A stretch of DNA of 64,000 nucleotides from Plazaster borealis (GCA_021014325.1 CM037463.1:5959001-6023000); one strand, 5' to 3'. Shown: positions 52,261-64,000, counted from the stretch's first letter. Numbers and translations are program-made. The notes: a model not told the origin generated them from the sequence alone.

Positions 52261-55200
52261 ATGTGTTTGACTGCAGTGAAAATGGACGAAAACAAGAATA
52301 ATTCAGACGCTAAATTCAGGAATCAAGTGCTGGAAAATTTAGCAATATTTACATCCAAGTTGACCGAAATTGAATCGAATGGAAGGGCTTCAACTGACGA
52401 GGTTTGGCACGAACCACGGAATGACAAACGGAAGGTGCTATTTTGTTTGTTATTATTTTAAACGTTTACGAATAAATGCTCTAAATCTTTTTGATGCTTG
52501 AAAAAGTGAGGTAAATTTTTGCCTTTTTTCGAAAGGATTATGAAAGAAGAGAGTTTTATTGACCTACGGGAGTAATTTGAAGCTCAGACAGCATGTTGGG
52601 TCGAAGTAACATTAATTTGAAAAACCTCTTTTTTGTGTGCGGCCAGAATAGGAAATGTCAATATCGCGCGACCTCTAACATAGCTACATCCGGCTGTTAC
52701 ATAATGTCTGCCAGGTGACAACAACTAGCAACACTAATTCCATGTGGGTTTGGCCCCCCCCCCCCAAAAAAAAAAAAAAAAAAAAAAAAACCCAAACCCC
52801 CCCAAAACAATAAAAAAATAATATTACTAGGGCCTATTACAAAGTTTTTTAATTGAAAATGACCTGACAGTGACATGCCTAAAGTAGTGCCAACAATAGT
52901 ATAATAATACTAGTGCTGGACTCCCTCTGCTTCTGTCTGGGCCCTACACCCATGTCACATAGGATCAGGACAGGAGGCAAGATGATTTTTTTGAATAGAA
53001 ACTCTTATTGTTTTGCCAAAATTTGCCAAATGGGGCTACACAATTGGGACTGCCATGCCAGACCACTAACTCGTGCACTAACTCACTGTTTAAATTTTTT
53101 TTTCTAATTTAGTTACTGTTAAGATTTTAGCAGGATGGAATCCCCTAAGGCCTTAGTATTAGTTTTACAGCGGTCTAAACATGTTTTTCAATTGTTTGTT
53201 CTCCAAAAACCTGTGTGAAATGTCTTACTGTTATTATTTTTGTTGAGTATACTTTCCACCTTTATTCCCTTATTAATGAGTGCATATTTCTTAACAACTT
53301 GAGACCTTGTAAATATTGCCCTGCTAAGTAAGAGCTGTACAAGTCAATACCTCGCAGAAATCAATCGTAAACACACATTTTTTATGTCAATTTGACACTA
53401 AAACTGATGACAAAGTGTTAGCACTATATATTGTACACTGTATCCAAACAGATGTATGCAATTTCATTTGGCACAAAGTTCCGACATTTACTTTTTAAAG
53501 CGGAGCCACTTTTACAATGACTTAATTGTGAGAAATTGTGTTTTTATTATTTGTAGATTTTTGCACGGGTGCGATGTAATGTCATCACAGTTGGTGAAAT
53601 AGACACAGTCAAGCAACAGTTTGATGCAGAGCTGTTCCTTGGTGTGACATACAAAGAGCCTTTAGTAAAGGGACTCACTAGAGAGGTAAGATGCTGAGAC
53701 AAATGAGAGGTCGAGTGTTTCCAGAAGAAAATAAATGGTATTCAGTTTGCGGGATCACCTTGACTACTTTGCTGTGTAGATTTGTTCTTGAGAACTTTCC
53801 TATTTTAGTCTACTGCCGAGGAGTAGATTTGGAAGGCAAGTTCTCAAGAACAAATCTACACAGGAAAGTTAGATACACTTGGTGTTACCGCAAATTTAAT
53901 ATAAATTAATACCTCACCGTGCATTGCCTCAAAACCCATTAAAAAAAATACTGGTGTGATCTCAAAATCATTCAAATAATATTAAGAGACCTACCAATCT
54001 ATGTTCATGTATTCATCTCAAAATCAATCTGTAGACTAAGGCCGTGTCTGAATTGGCAGCTACGGCTACGGCTACAGCTAGATTTCCGCGTCATCATGCG
54101 TTGAAGAATGGGACGTCCTTAGCAACACACTTGGCAACAGTCATAGCCGTAGCTGTAGTCGCCAATTCTGATACGGCCTAAGAGACCTGGCAATCTACAT
54201 TCATAGATTTTAACATGTCCCATCTACGTGTAGGCCTACAACAAATGTATCCTAGTTACCTTTCTAAAAAGATTTGACAGCCTAATGCACTAAGCATTGA
54301 ATAAATTCAACTACATGTGTATAATAATAATTTATGTGTATGACTATGCCCCCAAAGTTTGATGTGGTAAAATCTCATCAAAATGAGAAAATTTTTTTTT
54401 TTTTTTTTTTTCGGGGGGAAGGATAATTAATCCTCATGTCTTTGATGAGGCTTGAGATTACAATGGGGGGTTGGATTGGTGTAGTGGTATCTTTCCTCGC
54501 CTTCCACCTCTAGGACCCCGGTTCGAATCCCACTGGGGGCACTATGTGGATTGGGCTTTCAGTCCCTACCTGGTTGCGTGGGTTTTCCCTGTAGTATTTC
54601 TTTTGGGTTTTCCTCCCACATCTAAAACTGAAATTTCCTTCTTTGTCTTCTCTCCATGGGTTTTTTGGCTAGTATAGTGATTTAGTTCACTTTTCTGAGA
54701 GTCCTTGGCCTCACAACCAGAATTAATAAAAGAAATGAATGAAATGAATGAAAAAAATGGTTGATTAAACGTTTCAGTATGTCGATTGGGATCAAATGTG
54801 GTCTCCGAGAATCGTCTTCACAAATGCGGAAGAAATCAAGAAGATGGAGTGTAAGCACAATATAAAGCCTCCCGAAGATGAACACGGGGAACCAGACGTC
54901 TATTTTACATGTCGTATGAGAGCCACATTCAAGACGTCCATGGACCTCAAGACATTCCCTGTAGACTTTCAGGTACACGTAGTTCATTAGTTCATGTATT
55001 ATACAACGCTGCCAACTCTCCCTGATTCTGCAGAAAGTTCCCTGAAAATAAACCAATCTTTCCATGTTTTGATGGACAATTTGAAAATCTCTCGGATTAT
55101 GGAAACTTTTTCCCTATTGGCGTGTCGTGGCCGAGCGGATAAGAACACCGAACTTAAGCTCTGGTGTTTCTGATCAGCAGAGTGTGGGTTCGAATCCCAG

Positions 55201-58200
55201 TCGTGACACATGTGTCCTTAAGCAAGACACTTAACCACATGCATCGTCCTTCGGATGGGACATTAAGCCGTAGGTCCCGTGTGTTGTGTAATGCACGTAA
55301 AAGAACCCAGTGCACTTATCGTAAAGAGAAGGGGTTCGCCCCGGTGTTCCTGGTTTGATTGGCTGCATATTGCGCCACAGCACCTTGTAAACCATTACAT
55401 GGTGCTATGCAAAGGAATAGGTCTCATACTTCAACACGTAACTCCACTTACCTTGTAGGAAAAATACTGAGCGCTTTGAGACACCCTTCGGGAGTATAAA
55501 GCGCTATATAAGAACTGCATTATTATTATTATTATTATTATGTTGAATGTAATTCGAAGTATCTCCCTGATTGTTGTACAAAATCGTCCTGATTTCAAGA
55601 TGCAAATGTTGGCAGCTCTGACCATATAAAAAATGCATGTTTTGTTATGGTTTTTTATTAAATAATAATAATAATAATAATAACAATAATAACAATACTA
55701 CATGGTTTTCTTTAAAAAGGTGCTGGTTTGTTTTAGTGTGTGTTTATACATGTATAAAAAAACCACCCAAAAAACAAACTATGATGGAAATTAATTATTC
55801 AAAACACAAATGATTTACATGTAGCTTGCTTTCACCACCAGCGAGCCACTGCTAAATGTCTACATCTACGTTAAATTACTAATATACAAATGTAGGTACA
55901 GTCAATGCAATAAATCAAGCAAATGTGTGTTCATTAAAACGGCTATCTTGTTTATCCTTGAAAATTCCAGAAATTAACAGTGAAGATTATGTCCGACTGG
56001 CCAGAGGTTGTCGTGGAGTTTGTCAAGGATACCAACATTAAGGACTCCATTAGAATGGATACATTTTCAGGTAAATTTTTTTTTCACAGAGTTGACAGTA
56101 GATATATATAGAACTTGAAGATGGGAGTCATGAAATCGCTCGAGAGCCGCATCTTATTTGATTCTTATAACCTCAAATCGTTTCAAATAATCATGCACTA
56201 ACCACTTCATGTCAATGGCGTGTATATGTCCACCAACTTTTTTTAAAAGCGGCATACATGTACGGTGGACAGTTTTTGTCGCCCGGATCAACTTCTGAGC
56301 ACCCTCAATTTGTTGCAGTCAGTCGGATGGCTGATGGGTATAAGCACCTGGACGTTCCATTGTGTAGTGTGCGCAGTCATGAACCTCCTATAACTGACAT
56401 ACTACTCACTGTGCTGGGCTTTATTTCACCCATACAAAGAGGGACAGAAGGTAATGGAAATCATGCTCGTAACCTCCCTTTTCAGCAGAGGGTTATTGTG
56501 CATAGATGCCACTTCTCCGGTTTAACCCGGAATTCCGTTTTAAAAAAAAAACCCACCTCAACTTCCGTTTTTTCCGGGCCGTCCATTTATTAAAAGACCG
56601 GAGAGAGAAACAAACGGCAACATTTTTATTTTCCGAGCGTGCGCGATCAACAGCACACGCAAACACCCTGCCGATGTGTGTGAAGTTCGCATAGTGAGAG
56701 AAGGTTGAGCCCACTCTCGGATCTCTCGTTCTTCTGTCGAGCGCAATCAACAGATTTGCGCCGCAACAAATTGGACAAACATAGGGGCAATCTGAAATTT
56801 GCGCTATGCAGAATAGGCAGCTCTATTTGCGTATCGAGCACCAGTTTGCACAATATTCAGATTGCGCACCGTCGTGTAAACACGTGCGCGCTGTGCTTTG
56901 AAATGTTGGTATTTTTTCGCTGGGTAGGAAACACGACGCGACGAACGTGGATCACTAAATCATGAGACTCAAATCACGGAGATATCGGTAAAATTGTCTT
57001 GATGAGTTTTGATTTTTTTTTCCAATTTGGTTAAAAACATGTTAAGTTGGTCAAAGTGTGACATTTTGTCCATGGCACCTTCATTTTTAAGTTTGTTTTG
57101 TATTATTATTATTATAATCTTTTTTGTTGTTGGTTTTTTTTTTGGTTTTTCAAGCCGAATAAAAAGTGTAGGGTCGCGGCGTTAATTAAGGGTCGGTTGG
57201 TAACCAGAAAAAGAACATTTTTGTTTTGGCCAGAGGAAAAATAATTTTCAGGTTTTTTTTCGCTACCACAGTGGCATCTCTGATTGTGTAATTTCATATT
57301 TCAGACTTTTGTCCTTTTGTTACGCAAATGTGGCTTACAAGAATCTTTATCTTTGTACTTGGCTCAGAGTGTTCCAAGATCACATTATACCATAGCAGAT
57401 TAAATGTGGCTTATGGCCAAGGTTTTGAGATTCACGGTGAACGCATTCCCATATTTCCTCAAAAGGGAACAACAAATCCCGGTGTGTGTTAGGAGAACCT
57501 TTGTTGTCTTTCCTTTGTTAAGTCAGGTTTTCATTGTGAGAACGATGTTTTCAAAGGGAAATTATTGTTCCGGAAGCTCCAAAAAGTTCTGAAAAATAAT
57601 ACCACTAGGGGGCACAAATTTTCCCTCTCCCTCTTCCAGCAACCCCTCCCCTTCTTACTTACAGTGTATCTTGCTTGCACTATAATAGCCCCCAAAATAG
57701 GTGTACCTGTTTACGCAAGTCCCCCCCTAGTTTCTTTGTCTAAAGACTCTCCCATATGCCTGTTGCACTGACAACCAATTGTTATTTGGGCCTGCTGTGT
57801 TATCCTACAAAGTCGGACAACTTTCTAAATAGGAGTTTTGATGATTTTGGACCTTAAGGATCAAGGCCTGATGCTTTATTGTTTAAAGGGCAAGGACACC
57901 AAGGATTTTCTTCTTGGTAATGGCACCTCTGTGAGGAAATTATAAATTTCGGATGGAACTTTTAAGGGGGCACCAAGGCAATGGTCAGGGACATTTGCCT
58001 CTGTTGCCTCTGTGAAAGTATCAGGCCTGAAGATCAAGATCATACTGTAATTCATACGTGTGTTGTGTAATGCACGTAAAAGAACCCAGTGCACTTATCG
58101 TAAAGAGAAGGGGTTCACCCCGGTGTTCCTGGTTTGATTGGCTGCATATTACACCACAGCACCTTGTAAACCATTACATGGTGCTATGTAAAGGAATAGG

Positions 58201-61200
58201 TCTCATACTTCAACACGTAACTCCACTTACCTTGTAGGAAAAATACTGAGCGCTTTGAGACACCCATCGGGAGTATGAAGCGCTATATAAGAACTGCTTA
58301 TTATTATTATTATTATTATTATTCTCATCTTGCTCTCAACACTCAGGAAGCCATGAGTGGGAGCTCCTCCCTGTGGTGAGTGCTACACCAATAAAAGGGA
58401 ACCGAGAGGCGTCATCAGCTCATAGAGTGTATCCAGTCTACCATATTACCATGTACGCCAAGAGGAAGGGACTTTACTATTTCTGGAATTTGACTTTGGT
58501 TTTGGTGAGAAAGTTTTATGATCAGCCTGTACCCTTCAGCATATTAAGAGATCATGTTTTTTATGTGAAATTTGTCTTTGTTCAACCCCAAAATTATTTA
58601 AAATTTACCCAGTCAGCTTCCTTTGCGGAAAGTTGCACCCCCTTAAGGTGATTTCGGAATTTGGGAGACTATTCTACTGCTGCAGAGTAGATTTTGGAAT
58701 TCGGGAGACTACCAAGCTCTGAAAAGAACTGTCCTGCTTATTAACTACTACCTGGGCGGAAGGTAGGAAATCGGCTGGGACTACTACTTTCACTTAGTGG
58801 GTCGAGGGAACTTCTTGTTATTAACTTCACTGCCGCGGAGTGAGTTCTTAATTGGTCTCAACGTTTGCTTGCTCTAGTCATTGTCAGGAGAGTAAAGTAT
58901 TTCTATCTTTCTTCTCCAGATGCTGATAATATCTTTGTCGTTTGCATCCTTTGCTGTGGCACCTGACCAGCCAGAAGATCGGCTGAGTGTAACACTCACA
59001 TTACTGCTGACCGCTGTAGCTTTCAAGTACGTCGCTGCACAGTCCCTTCCACCGATCTCATACCTCACACTTCTTGTAAGTAAAGGTCAAAACTCAATGT
59101 TGGACCAGTTTAAATTTTGTACATTTCTAAAAAAGTAATTGGTTCCATGTAATAAGCTTTTATTTTTTTGGCAACAAGTTGGTAAATGTTAAAGTAATAA
59201 ACACAAGAGTTGGTAACTTGTTAAAGTTAAACACATTGTACAAAGGGGGAAGGTTGTTGTGCACAATTTTAAACACAGAGTTGTTTGCTTGAACAAAGGC
59301 AGGTCTCAAAATTTACTCTGGACCGCAGACCCAAGGCCAGTGATTTTAGCGCCGGGTCAGTAAACTTACGACCGGACCAGCCCGGCGGTCTTCTGTTTCT
59401 AAATAATGCCCCACTGTGTATCTTTAAATTAAAACATTACATTCAAATGCTGAATTTAAGTCTGATAAGTATCGTTCAATTCTGTGGAGTGTTAAAGTGT
59501 TACCAATAAGAGACAAATGAGATCAATCTTCTCTTAGTGCTTGTTCAAATTAAAACAGTTTATATGAGAAATTGTGTAGAAAGCTTATTCTTATTTTGAT
59601 TCTGGTTTTGTAACACAATTAATTTGTATAATTTGTTTTTACACTTACACCGATGTGTATTAAGCACTGTACACTCGGTACTTTCCCAAGTTCCATGAAA
59701 CAAAATCCACATACAATTAATTTGGTCCAGTAATCATTTGAGCAACAAGCTCTGCAGTCCTGTGGATTTTCCTCCCAATTTGAGCCTTGTAAGTTCTTGG
59801 TTCTTGGTTGGTTTTCCTCCAAAATACTCCATGAAAGAGTTTTGACTGGAGGTGGCGGAGGGTAGACGAAGGACGATGTTGGTATGTCATAGTTCTAGTT
59901 GGTATGTCATAGTTCTAATTTTGAGCAATCTTACTTCATAACTAAGTAAAGGTAATTTTTCTTTTTTCTTTTCCTTAGGACAAGTATGTTATTTTTTGTC
60001 TGGTCTTCCAGTGTATCGCTGTCTGCCAGAATGCCGTTGCATCTGTTTTCAGCACCCCCGAGAGCGCAGCACTCTTCGATACCATCTCAGCATGCGTTAT
60101 GGTTGGAGTACTTATTATCGCTCATCTAATTACTTCCATCTTTGTGTATTTAGCGGTAAGTAGTTTCGAATTGGATTCTAAGCATCCGGTGTTGCATTAT
60201 AAGACAGTAGTTATTCTAATAATTGGGTGTAACTATTAGTTTTAGCATCCCGACAACTTCGCTCTTCTAATGCTCAACTCCTACACATACCACGTTCACG
60301 ACTCTCTTGTGGAAGTCGATCGTTGTGAAGATCTGGCTTGTCACTTTGGAATACACTCCCTACTGAACTCGGGAAAAGAAAGCACTCATGCACAATCCAA
60401 AATTCAGTTAAAAAACCTATCTTTTCCAAAAATTATAAGGTTTCTTCAGTGCAATTGTGCTTTTCACTCTCATTTGAGTACCAGGAGTGTCACTTCTGAC
60501 TGACATGGCATGTTATAAATGCCAATTTTTATTATAATTATATTTTGGGTAATGAAACCAAGGATGCCTCAAAAAAATGTAACTTAATCACTGTTGCTCA
60601 GAAGCCTGCAGAGAGGCTATTAATGAAAAAGTAACATTGGGGTACACCTCCAGGTGTATTTTTGTTTTCTAATGCACTATCAACACTGTGCGTCCCATTC
60701 ATCAGACAGTAGAGTAACAATGAGCCATTTGCGAGTGGGGATTTGAATAATGTCTGGTACAATGACTTGCTCAGTCATAAGTTACCGCTTAAATTTGAAT
60801 TCCTCGGACTATAGAGACAGTTGCTATTTCAAATAGTGAACACCCATGCACATTTTGAATGAATGTGTATGGCACAATGGTACCAGGGTTTGCTCATCTG
60901 GAGGTTGCAATACAAAAAATGCCATTTGACTTAGCAACTTTCTCTATAGTCTGAGGAATTCAAAAGTCATTGTACCAGACATTATTCAAATTTCACTCGC
61001 ACGTGGCTTATTGAAAAGTGTTTTGCTCAGTGCCTGGCCTGGTGTATATGTAAGAACTCAAATATGGTACACTAGAACTTTGCTCCCAACTGTAAATGGT
61101 GCCTATTACAAAATTTGACTAGACAGTATTTTGGCTGTCAGGGAAATCCTAAGCACAAATAAGTGTGTTGGATTGATACATGTTAACTGTAATTTATTAA

Positions 61201-63464
61201 AGTAATTTATGCAAAGAAAATCTGAAATTCACATGTGTTTGGTGATTGTGTTACATGTACCTACAATCCCGGCCATATCTTGGTCGGCCCCACACTAAAA
61301 AGCCTTATTTTATTTTATTTTTTTAAGCCCTTCTCTGCAAGCAACTTAATGTGTTCATTGTGTGTGCACATTCTTAATTTTTTTGAAGCCTTCTTTTTTA
61401 TGTTGTATTATTATTATTATTTTTTTCAGGCTCAAAAATTTCAGACAATCCCGGCCCTATCTCGTTGGGCCTCCGCCCCCTGGCCCCCATTCAATGTTGG
61501 CCCTCATTGCGCGATCCCCGCTCCAGCTGGGGTTAACAACTCTGTGCGGGAGAACAGGGGAGGGTATGTGCATTTTGGCCGGGAATGTAGATGTACATGC
61601 ATCTCATAAAAAACATTTGGGAAAAGCTGTAGTTCTTATGTGTCTGTAAACGAACTCTTTACTTTTTATTTTCTCCCGGTCTACAGAACAGGAAGACACA
61701 TGGTGTAATACAAAAGGCCATCGAGGATTATACGGTAAGCGGGTTTGATTTTGTTAGTTGCTTGAATTTAAAGGTAGCTCCATAGATTTTTTTTCTCAAC
61801 AAATGCTGATTTATAGGACAGATTGTCAATAAAGATATATACTATAAGTCACCTGTGAAAGTTTCAGCTGAATGCAGTGTCGACTTGCTGAGAAAACGGC
61901 AACAAGTGTCATGGTATTTTCATCAAGAATGTCAAATCCATGTTACGAGTCATGTTACCATTTCTGAAGCCGACTCTGATGTGAGCCACATCCCTTTGGG
62001 CGTCCCACAAGGCTCTGTTATTGGTCCTCTAACCTTCACAATGTACTTGAGCCCTGTTGGTGATATTATTCGCCAGCACAATGTCAATTATCACATTATA
62101 TGCTGCCGGCATCCAAATCTACATGGACTTAGACCCATCCATTCATAATGACACAGCTTGGGCTCTCTTTAGGTTTTCAAACTGCATCACCAATGTTCAA
62201 AACTGGTTGATCACAAATTAACTTAATACAGAACTTGAGAGAAAATAGGTTTTCATTGTTGTATTTCTCCATCACCAGATTTCAGCCACTTAATTCTAAA
62301 TGTGAAAAGCCATCTGAAACAGTTCAAAATTTAGGTGTCTTTTTTTGACAGCTCCATGGCAATGAGCACACATGTACACAAGTAGATGAAAGTCCATCAA
62401 CAACCACATCAGAAACACCTCAAAAATATGAAAATAAATGCTGGTAAAGCCCTTGAGACTTGATTACTGTAACTCTCTCCTCACTGGTACTAAGCAAGCT
62501 AATGTTAACCGACTACAAAGGCTCCACAAAAATGCTGCATGCATAATTGTCTCAGAACCCAAATACACACACATACACTCCTCCAACACTGGTTACCAGT
62601 TAGACAATGCACCATCTTCAAAACATTTATGAACATGCACAAAGCACTCTCACATAAACTTCCACAGTACATTATAGATATTCTAAACCCCAATACACCT
62701 GGCCTGCAGAGTGGCCCTCCACTCTAGCCATAATCTAATAATCCCTCGCACTTTACAAAAGGGCAGGGGATGCCGTCGATTTCACCAAACTCTTTCTAAC
62801 TTAGGATTAATCTTAGGGCTTAGGACGAGTCCCAGCCTTGCACTGTAACATGTAAACCTTAAGATTAATCCTAAGTTAGGACGAGTTACTCGTCCTAACT
62901 CGAGATAGGATTAATCCTAGCGTTTTGTGAAATCGGCTGCAGGTCCTTCTCAGTTGCTGGTCCCCGATGCTGGGACTCTTAACCAAATTACATTCGCAAC
63001 ATCAACTCACTCCAGACTTTCAAGTCTAAATTAAAAACACATCTGTTCTCTTCTCGCCTATAAATTCTGTCTGTTGACTTTGTAGCAGTCTTAAGTAGCG
63101 CATTATAAATTTGGAAAATGTGTATTATAAGTCTTATTATTTTTCGCCAGCCATTAATGACCCTTCCACCCGCTAAGTGTTTTGATCAGAGTGAGCAAAG
63201 ATTTGCTGCTCACTGTGCTTAGTTTATGAGAAGCTTTCTGCAAAATCTTCTTTTTTGTCTTCTTTTCTGAAGGAACTTAATGCCAAGATAGATAAAATGC
63301 GACAGGTACGCAAAGAAGCAGAGAGTAAAAGGCAAGAGGAGAAGAAAGCCCCAACTGATGTACCAAAGAAATCCAAGAGAGGAAAGAGACTTAAAAGGAA
63401 CAAGGTAGATGCTACTGAGCAAAAGGGATTGCCCTGTGAGGGTTCAGAACCAAGTCAGAGCTAA
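52261..63464 (+). CDS. Pentameric ligand-gated ion channel subunit lacking the Cys-loop cysteines, 435 aa, nine exons
   Basis: Exons: 52261/52282-52434, 53557-53685, 54778-54972, 55971-56070, 58347-58504, 58920-59075, 59979-60155, 61687-61734 and 63273-63464. All have AG/GT borders and one continuous frame. I start at the Met at 52282; an in-frame Met at 52261 would add seven residues. The ligand-binding domain has [25 protein letters not shown] and [11 protein letters not shown]. Where Cys-loop receptors have two cysteines 13 residues apart, Thr and Leu occur, so no disulfide loop forms. There is no vicinal Cys pair in loop C. TM2 reads [15 protein letters not shown], with acidic residues before R0', suggesting cation selectivity. 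TM3-TM4 are joined by a very short loop. After TM4 come about 80 Lys/Arg/Glu-rich residues, unusual for this family. No signal peptide is seen, so an upstream exon is possible. Ligand unknown. Confidence 0.88.
52756..52809. repeat. Poly-C/poly-A tract
   Basis: A run of C followed by a run of A and then C-rich sequence in intron 1 of the channel gene. Similar C-A tracts occur at 51109 and 51389. It is a likely length-polymorphic and assembly-prone site. Confidence 0.8.
53738..53903. mobile_element. Foldback MITE in channel intron 2, about 165 bp
   Basis: Inner arms TGTGTAGATTTGTTCTTGAG and CTCAAGAACAAATCTACACA pair perfectly over at least 20 bp. The outer ends (TTTGCGGGATCACC and GGTGTTACCGCAAAT) are also complementary with a mismatch. 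It lies about 50 bp after exon 2. Confidence 0.75.
54037..54183. mobile_element. Foldback MITE, about 147 bp
   Basis: Ends GGCCGTGTCTGAATTGGC and GCCAATTCTGATACGGCC, with inner CTACGGCTACGGCTACAGC and its complement GCCGTAGCTGTAG. A worn copy lies at 18895-19016. Confidence 0.78.
54465..54757 (+). mobile_element. SINE with a tRNA-Gly-like head
   Basis: The A box TGGTGTAGTGG and B box GGTTCGAATCC sit at tRNA spacing. The region between (CTCGCCTTCCACCTC) resembles a tRNA-Gly with GCC anticodon. A non-tRNA body follows (GGGTTTTCCTCCCACATC) and a GAAATGAATGAAATGAATG tail. The tail ends about 20 bp before the acceptor of channel exon 3. Confidence 0.8.
55119..55540 (+). mobile_element. SINE with a tRNA-Leu-like head, full length
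   Basis: The head has A box TGGCCGAGCGG, an ACTTAAG anticodon loop like tRNA-Leu(TAA), and B box GGTTCGAATCC. The body includes CACGTAAAAGAACCCAGTGC and GCGCTATATAAGAACTGC, and the tail is an ATT repeat. It lies in channel intron 3. A 5'-truncated copy is at 58055-58323. Confidence 0.85.
56071..58054. other. Channel intron 4, unique part
   Basis: The open frame at 56258-56593 matches nothing I recognise and lacks splice context, so it is not called as a gene. 56520-56970 is GC-richer with no assignable feature. 57880-58050 has a TTTAAAGGGCAAGGACACC start reminiscent of another TTAA-type repeat. Otherwise nothing is seen. Confidence 0.45.
58055..58323 (+). mobile_element. 5'-truncated tRNA-Leu SINE
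   Basis: Begins TGTTGTGTAATGCACG and continues through GCGCTATATAAGAACTGC into an ATT tail, closely matching the 3' two-thirds of 55119-55540. The tail ends 23 bp before the acceptor of channel exon 5. Confidence 0.85.
58650..58868. mobile_element. Dispersed repeat in channel intron 5
   Basis: Inverse-orientation relative of 43210-43480 (AGAACTGTCCTGCTTATTAAC, TGGGACTACTACTTTC, ATTGGTCTCAACGTT). The block GGAATTCGGGAGACTA is repeated inside it. It ends about 50 bp before exon 6. Confidence 0.55.
60245..60545 (+). mobile_element. 3' scrap of a non-LTR retrotransposon
   Basis: The reading frame from about 60270 contains W/[20 protein letters not shown], resembling the WNxLPxELR...FKxxLK end of CR1/Jockey-type ORF2 proteins. 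It is short and degenerate, in channel intron 7. Confidence 0.5.
60718..61013. mobile_element. Foldback element, about 296 bp
   Basis: Outer arms AATGTCTGGTACAATGACTT and AAGTCATTGTACCAGACATT are perfectly complementary over 20 bp and extend with mismatches to CAATGAGCC and GGCTTATTG. Inner arms GAATTCCTCGGACTATAGAG and CTCTATAGTCTGAGGAATTC also pair. It lies in channel intron 7. Confidence 0.83.
61915..63085 (+). mobile_element. Degenerate CR1-like LINE reverse transcriptase, plus strand
   Basis: The frame at 61975-62140 contains the RT motif [13 protein letters not shown] followed by DIIRQHN. Later blocks in shifting frames include [12 protein letters not shown] (about 62500-62560), [17 protein letters not shown] (about 62575-62635) and, after 62940, a WDSLTK-like stretch with TPDFQV. 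Many stops and frameshifts are present. It sits in channel intron 8. Confidence 0.78.
62775..62943. mobile_element. MITE inserted in the intron-8 LINE
   Basis: The ends CGATTTCACCAAACTC and GTTTTGTGAAATCGGC are complementary. The inside has iterated GGATTAATCCTA and TTAGGACGAG palindromic blocks. The LINE coding sequence resumes directly after it (GGTCCTTCTCAGTTGCTGG). Confidence 0.72.
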
Positions 63465-64000
63465 GGTGAGATATGAAATATGAAATATGAAAATATAATT
63501 GCCAGTTTCATTTGATACATTATGATCTTCAATGGAGCTATAGAGCTTTTTGAAACCAAGGCATTGTTTGGGTTACAGTTAAATTAAGGCTTCACCAGTG
63601 TCTTTTGATATATACACTTCCGTACAGGGCTTCAGTAAGGCAGAGGGAGCCTGTTGTTTAGACAAATATGAATTTTTTGGTTTTGAAAAAACCCCATAGA
63701 CTTCATATTTGCTTGATTTCATAATATAAAAGCAATAAGCCATTTTGAGATATGACGGACACAAGACTATGACAGTATTAGGTTTGGGGTAAATTTGTCT
63801 GTATACACCCAAACCAAACTGCACTCCTATAGTGTCCACCATATCTCAAAAAGGCTAATTATATTTATTAGTAAAAATGACAATCCACCGTTAACAATTT
63901 GTGCTGAAGGTGCAATTTTTAAGAAGAGAAAAATGTAATTGTTTTGGTGGTGAACTGATTGTTGAGTTAAGTCTTGCAATGATTATATGGTACATGTTCA
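63465..64000. other. 3' end of the channel gene and downstream
   Basis: TAAG|GTGAGA directly after the stop could be a donor for a 3' UTR intron. 63738-63855 is a small foldback (TTTTGAGATATG and CATATCTCAAAA arms). No polyadenylation signal could be fixed with confidence. Confidence 0.5.

Noticed and set aside
54465..55210. Functional tRNA genes (Gly and Leu)
   Set aside because: A and B boxes are present, but the acceptor stems are imperfect and both run directly into SINE bodies with repeat tails.
56258..56593. 111-codon frame in channel intron 4
   Set aside because: No recognised domain, no splice sites in phase with the channel exons, and it lies between two well-defined exons that already join in frame.

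Overview
This is an animal nuclear window. It has short exons bounded by GT-AG introns and a very dense load of non-autonomous transposons, SINEs, LINE fragments and simple repeats, with no prokaryotic gene organisation. Several repeats look like families I recall as abundant in sea stars: the TTAA-flanked foldback element with a palindromic AACTTCTTGCAAGAAGTT core, the GGCCGTGTCTGAATT element, and the GGGCCCAATTTCATGGCTC element. Together with the tandem expansion of rhodopsin-type receptors this suggests an echinoderm, most likely a sea star. That assignment rests on memory and was not searched.

Layout. (1) 1-4.0 kb: two tandem copies of a pyrimidine-rich array, each abutting a broken receptor exon, then a solo LTR. 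(2) 4.4-48.3 kb: a minus-strand tandem array of six two-exon class A GPCR genes, here called A to F. A, B, D, E and F read through as intact; C has two frameshifts. Exon 1 (709 nt) encodes TM1-TM5 and exon 2 encodes TM6-TM7 plus the tail. The phase-1 junction falls in intracellular loop 3 and is identical in all copies. A-C form one subgroup and D-F another. The repeat units have been diversified by insertions, and paralogous units serve as empty-site controls that define target-site duplications. (3) 25.7-32.5 kb: a 6.8 kb minisatellite of a 9-bp unit, lying upstream of gene D. (4) 33.4 kb: an orphan duplicate of the first recognisable coding exon of the ion-channel gene. (5) 52.3-63.5 kb: a nine-exon plus-strand gene for a pentameric ligand-gated ion channel (435 aa). 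It lacks both Cys-loop cysteines and has a Lys-rich extension after TM4.

How the parts relate. The receptors are probably sensory or peptide receptors that expanded by segmental duplication, as described for lineage-specific rhodopsin-type GPCRs in echinoderms. The flanks of the minisatellite (32.5-33.65 kb) are paralogous to 51.06-52.44 kb. There only about five copies of the same 9-bp unit exist, so an unexpanded sister of the array can be read in the same window. Genes D and E have new C-terminal tails because a small inverted-repeat element inserted into exon 2. No complete transposase or reverse transcriptase was seen.
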